From JAZOXB01 sp040096185 (GTDB lineage Bacteria; Bacillota; Clostridia; Oscillospirales; Oscillospiraceae), in NCBI RefSeq assembly GCF_040096185.1, contig NZ_JBBMFF010000248.1, positions 1 through 64,000 of the forward strand: a DNA stretch of 64,000 nucleotides. Direction: 5' to 3'. A model generated the notes under the pieces. That model was not told where the DNA came from and ran no database searches. It saw only the letters and a program-made list of their open reading frames with translations. The position numbers and the translations under genes were made by a program. Below are positions 61,472 through 64,000 of this stretch, in pieces; the first letter of the stretch is position 1; every line of letters begins with the position of its first letter.

Positions 61472-63391
61472 TTAACGGGCCTCCAGACGGTCCAGCTCGG
61501 CCTGCCAGACTGCGGCGCAGGCATCGCTCGGCATACGCCAGTCGCCGCGCGGCGAGAGCGTGACGGAGCCGACCTTCGGGCCGTCGGGCAGGCAGCTGCG
61601 CTTGAACTGCTGGATGAAGAAGCGGCGGTAGAAGTTTTTCAGCCAGTGCAGCAGCGTCTCTGCGGGGTATTTCCCGGCAAATGCGGTCTGCGCCAGCCGG
61701 TAAATTTTTTCCGGCCCGAAGCCGAAGCGAAGCACATAGTAGAGGTAGAAGTCGTGCAGCTCATAGGGACCGACAAGGGACTCCGTCTGCTGCGCGATCT
61801 CGCCGGTTTCCGTCGCGGGGAGCAGCTCCGGGCTGACAGGCGTGTCGAGAATGTCGAGCAGCACGCGGCGCAGGGCGGGACTCTGGGCCGTGTCCGCCTC
61901 ATAGCGCACAATGTGGCGCACGAGCGTCTTCGGAACCCCCGCGTTTACGCCGTACATGCTCATATGGTCACCGTTGTACGTCGCCCAACCGAGCGCCAGC
62001 TCGCTCAGGTCGCCCGTGCCGACGACAAGGCCGCCCGTGCGGTTGGCAAGATCCATCAGCTCCAGTGTGCGCACGCGCGCCTGCCCGTTTTCAAATGTGA
62101 CGTCGAGCACGGACTCGCTCTGACCGATGTCGGCAAAGTGGCTGCGGACCGTGTTCGTAATGGAGATTTCCGTGAACTGTACGCCCAGCTCCTGACACAG
62201 AATTTCTGCGTTGGAGCGCGTCCGCTTCGTCGTGCCGAAGCAGGGCATGGTGACGGCAAGAATGTCCTGCATGGGACGCTGCAGGCGCTTCATGGCGCGC
62301 ACGGCGACGAGTAAGGCAAGACAGCTGTCCAGACCGCCGGAGATGCCGAGCACGGCCGTTCTGGCGTGCGCATGCTCCAGCCGCTTTGCAAGGCCGTCTG
62401 CTTGGATCTCGAGGATCAGCTCGCAGCGCTCGGCGCGGGCGGCCGCATCGCTGGGGACGAACGGAGTGGGGGAGACGGGGCGGGTGAGTGCCGTCTCGTG
62501 CAGCGGCATGGAGAACGGAACGGTGGTATGGCCTGCGGCATTCGGGCAGAATGTCGTACTGCGGCGGCGCTCGCACTGCATGCGTCCGAGGTCCAGCACG
62601 GCCTCGGCGCGGCCGGTGCCGAAGGGCTTTGCCTCGGCCAGCAGCGCGCCGTTTTCACAGATGAGATCATGCGCGGCAAAGACCATATCCGTCGTGGATT
62701 CGCCGTGCCCGGCATCCGCATAGAGATAGGCGCTCAGCAAGCGTGCGGATTGCTGGCCGACGAGCTGGCGGCGGTATTCCGCCTTGCCGACGGTTTCGTC
62801 ACTTGCCGAGAGATTGGCAAGCACCGTTGCCCCGGCCAGCGCATGGCGGGTGCTCGGCGGCAGCGGGGCCCAGAGGTCCTCGCAGATCTCCACACCGAGG
62901 CAGAAGTCCGGCATTTCGCGGCAGCGGAACAGCAGGTCCGTGCCGAAGGGGACGGTCGCGCCGCACAGTGTGACGCTGCGCGTTTCGGCAGGTGCGGGGG
63001 TGAAGTGACGCAGCTCATAGAACTCTGCGTAGTTCGGCAGATGGGTCTTCGGCACAAGGCCGAGCAGCGCCCCATGGCAGACCACGGCGGCGCAGTTATA
63101 GAGTGCGCCGTCCACGCGGACCGGCAAGCCGACGACGGCGACGAGCTCGAGCGTTTCGCTTGCGCGGAGAATGTCCCGCAGGCCCTGCTCGGCGGCATCC
63201 AGCAGCGGCTGCTGCAGAAACAGGTCCGAGCAGGTATAGCCGGTGAGCCCAAGCTCCGGGAAAACGGCCAGCGCCGCGCCGTCCTGCGCGGCCTGCTGCA
63301 TGGCGGCGATCGTTTCCTGCGTATTATAGGCGCAGTCTGCCACGCGCAGTGCGGGGGAGAGCGTGCAGACCTTCAGAAATCCGTTTTTCAT
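61472..63391 (-). CDS. nadE: Glutamine-dependent NAD+ synthetase
   Basis: The enzyme amidates deamido-NAD using glutamine-derived ammonia. The 639-aa protein has an N-terminal nitrilase-type glutaminase with the Glu-Lys-Cys triad in FPELGLTGY, PKTHLPNYAEFYE and GVEICEDLW. The C-terminal synthetase has the PP-loop GISGGLDSCLAL and TGDLSELALGW. Length is as expected for the two-domain form. The gene ends 24 nt before the alarmone synthetase start and may be co-transcribed with it. Confidence 0.96.
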   Translation of the reverse strand: MKNGFLKVCTLSPALRVADCAYNTQETIAAMQQAAQDGAALAVFPELGLTGYTCSDLFLQQPLLDAAEQGLRDILRASETLELVAVVGLPVRVDGALYNCAAVVCHGALLGLVPKTHLPNYAEFYELRHFTPAPAETRSVTLCGATVPFGTDLLFRCREMPDFCLGVEICEDLWAPLPPSTRHALAGATVLANLSASDETVGKAEYRRQLVGQQSARLLSAYLYADAGHGESTTDMVFAAHDLICENGALLAEAKPFGTGRAEAVLDLGRMQCERRRSTTFCPNAAGHTTVPFSMPLHETALTRPVSPTPFVPSDAAARAERCELILEIQADGLAKRLEHAHARTAVLGISGGLDSCLALLVAVRAMKRLQRPMQDILAVTMPCFGTTKRTRSNAEILCQELGVQFTEISITNTVRSHFADIGQSESVLDVTFENGQARVRTLELMDLANRTGGLVVGTGDLSELALGWATYNGDHMSMYGVNAGVPKTLVRHIVRYEADTAQSPALRRVLLDILDTPVSPELLPATETGEIAQQTESLVGPYELHDFYLYYVLRFGFGPEKIYRLAQTAFAGKYPAETLLHWLKNFYRRFFIQQFKRSCLPDGPKVGSVTLSPRGDWRMPSDACAAVWQAELDRLEAR

Positions 63392-63445
63392 AAAGGCGTT
63401 GTCCTTTCTGTTGCGGTACTTATCCCAATTATCATACCACAGACG

Positions 63446-63492
63446 GCCGCCCGAAACAAGGGCGGCTTTGGGGGAAAGTCCGAAGAGACTTT
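63446..63492 (-). terminator. Hairpins between the XRE gene and nadE
   Basis: Two small stems: GCCGCCC/GGGCGGC (63446-63466) and AAAGTC/GACTTT (63475-63492). They may end the upstream XRE transcript. No strong T run on the minus strand. Confidence 0.35.
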
Positions 63493-63507
63493 TTCGACAA
63501 GCAGACG

Positions 63508-63750
63508 TTATTGCAGCTCCTGCTCCAGCGCATCGAATTCCGGCGTGGAGAAGAATTCACCGAGTGTGATGCCGAGACCGTCGCAGAGCAGCTTGATCGT
63601 CAGAATTTTCGGGTTCTGGCTCTTGCCGTAGAGAATGTTCTTCAGGCTTGAGGGCGGCAGCGCGCTGAGCGAGGCGAGACGGTTGATGGAAATGCCGCGC
63701 TCTGCGCACAGCTGCAGAATGCGGTCGCGGACAGCGGTGACAGTGTTCAT
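63508..63750 (-). CDS. Small XRE-family regulator
   Basis: The 80-aa protein is essentially one helix-turn-helix domain: RDRILQLCAERGISINRLASLSALPPSSLKNILYGKSQNPKILTIKLLCDGLGITLGEFF. I chose ATG 63750 (MNTVTAVRDR), preceded by AAGGCAGG; an ATG at 63804 would add an unrelated N-terminus. It is divergent from the gene at 63862, and direct repeats lie between them, so it may control itself and that gene. Confidence 0.88.
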   Translation of the reverse strand: MNTVTAVRDRILQLCAERGISINRLASLSALPPSSLKNILYGKSQNPKILTIKLLCDGLGITLGEFFSTPEFDALEQELQ

Positions 63751-63806
63751 GGTGATGCCTGCCTTCCAAGTTTTTCCTTTAGCATAACGAAAAACACTGG
63801 ACAATA

Positions 63807-63834
63807 TAGGCTATGCATGCTACTATTAGGCTAT
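63807..63834. promoter_or_regulatory. Direct repeats, probable XRE operator
   Basis: TAGGCTAT occurs at 63807-63814 and 63827-63834, exactly 20 bp (two helical turns) apart, in the divergent intergenic region. Confidence 0.5.
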
Positions 63835-63861
63835 CCATAGACTTTTTGGGAGAGCAAAACC

Positions 63862-64000
63862 ATGGCGGACTATCAAAAAATGTATGCCATCCTCTGCGGA
63901 GCGGTGGACGATGCCCTGATGGGGCTGGAGCAGGGCAGCAGCGCGGCCTGCATCGCGCTCCGTCTCCGGCTGGCGCTGGAGCGCGCGGAGGAGATCTATC
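63862..64000 (+). CDS. Partial protein of unknown function (runs off the edge)
   Basis: The frame opens at ATG 63862 with GGGAGAG about 8 nt upstream and stays open to the window end (46 codons: MADYQKMYAILCGAVDDALMG ...). The visible part is helical and acidic (LRLALERAEEIY). No family is recognised from this fragment. Confidence 0.6.
   Translation, partial: MADYQKMYAILCGAVDDALMGLEQGSSAACIALRLRLALERAEEIY

Overview
The window looks like a chromosomal segment of a GC-rich, endospore-forming Firmicute, most likely a gut Clostridia/Oscillospiraceae-type bacterium. The support is an alpha/beta small acid-soluble spore protein, a split sigma-K gene, a T-box leader, a tandem glycine riboswitch, rubrerythrin, and purine-rich ribosome binding sites. 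No species call is possible from the sequence alone.

Layout. 1-600: hairpins, tRNA-Leu(UAA), and the promoter of the CRISPR locus. 604-10586: a complete type I-C CRISPR-Cas locus (cas3-cas5c-cas8c-cas7c-cas4-cas1-cas2), with an internally encoded Cas11c, a leader, and 32 repeats with 31 spacers. 10683-17067: a spore protein gene and an L-rhamnose operon (GH78 rhamnosidase, rhaB, rhaA, rhaD). 17500-20770: an AT-richer graveyard of Rhs/polymorphic-toxin tips with immunity genes. 20902-28316: housekeeping genes (SpoU methyltransferase, dprA, topA, trmFO, plsX, rnc). 28361-33750: an opp/dpp-type peptide ABC transporter, reverse strand. 33948-36515: an MFS transporter, an XRE-TPR regulator and a coupled small ORF. 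36649-38076: glnA. 38296-44672: a cysteine T-box operon cysE-cysS-polA-rimI-tsaD. 57119-63750: rplS, a P-type ATPase, rubrerythrin, a small alarmone synthetase, nadE and an XRE regulator. A partial gene runs off the right edge.

The standout is at 45562-57011. The sigma-K gene is cut in two on the reverse strand: N-terminal half 57011-56687, C-terminal half 45920-45562. A 10,766-bp element separates the halves. Both boundaries carry the 5-bp core AAATG, and deleting the DNA between them restores one 227-codon pro-sigma-K frame without a shift. A large serine recombinase of the SpoIVCA type lies directly against the C-terminal half. This is the architecture of a skin (sigK intervening) element. 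Its cargo, however, is not phage DNA. It is a complete glycine cleavage operon on the opposite strand: promoter, tandem glycine riboswitch, a GcvT-serine hydroxymethyltransferase fusion, gcvH, gcvPA, gcvPB, lipoate ligase and dihydrolipoamide dehydrogenase. The prediction is that the mother cell excises its whole glycine-cleavage pathway when it makes sigma-K, while the spore line keeps it.

How the genes work together. Glycine would induce the riboswitch operon. GcvP/H/T and Lpd split glycine to CO2, NH3, NADH and methylene-THF, and the fused SHMT domain could convert that methylene-THF plus a second glycine to serine. LplA would lipoylate GcvH. The T-box operon couples cysteine and Cys-tRNA supply to downstream polA, rimI and tsaD. 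The rhamnose operon frees and degrades L-rhamnose to DHAP and lactaldehyde. Some CRISPR spacers fall into families matching variants of one target, which suggests repeated encounters with related phages.
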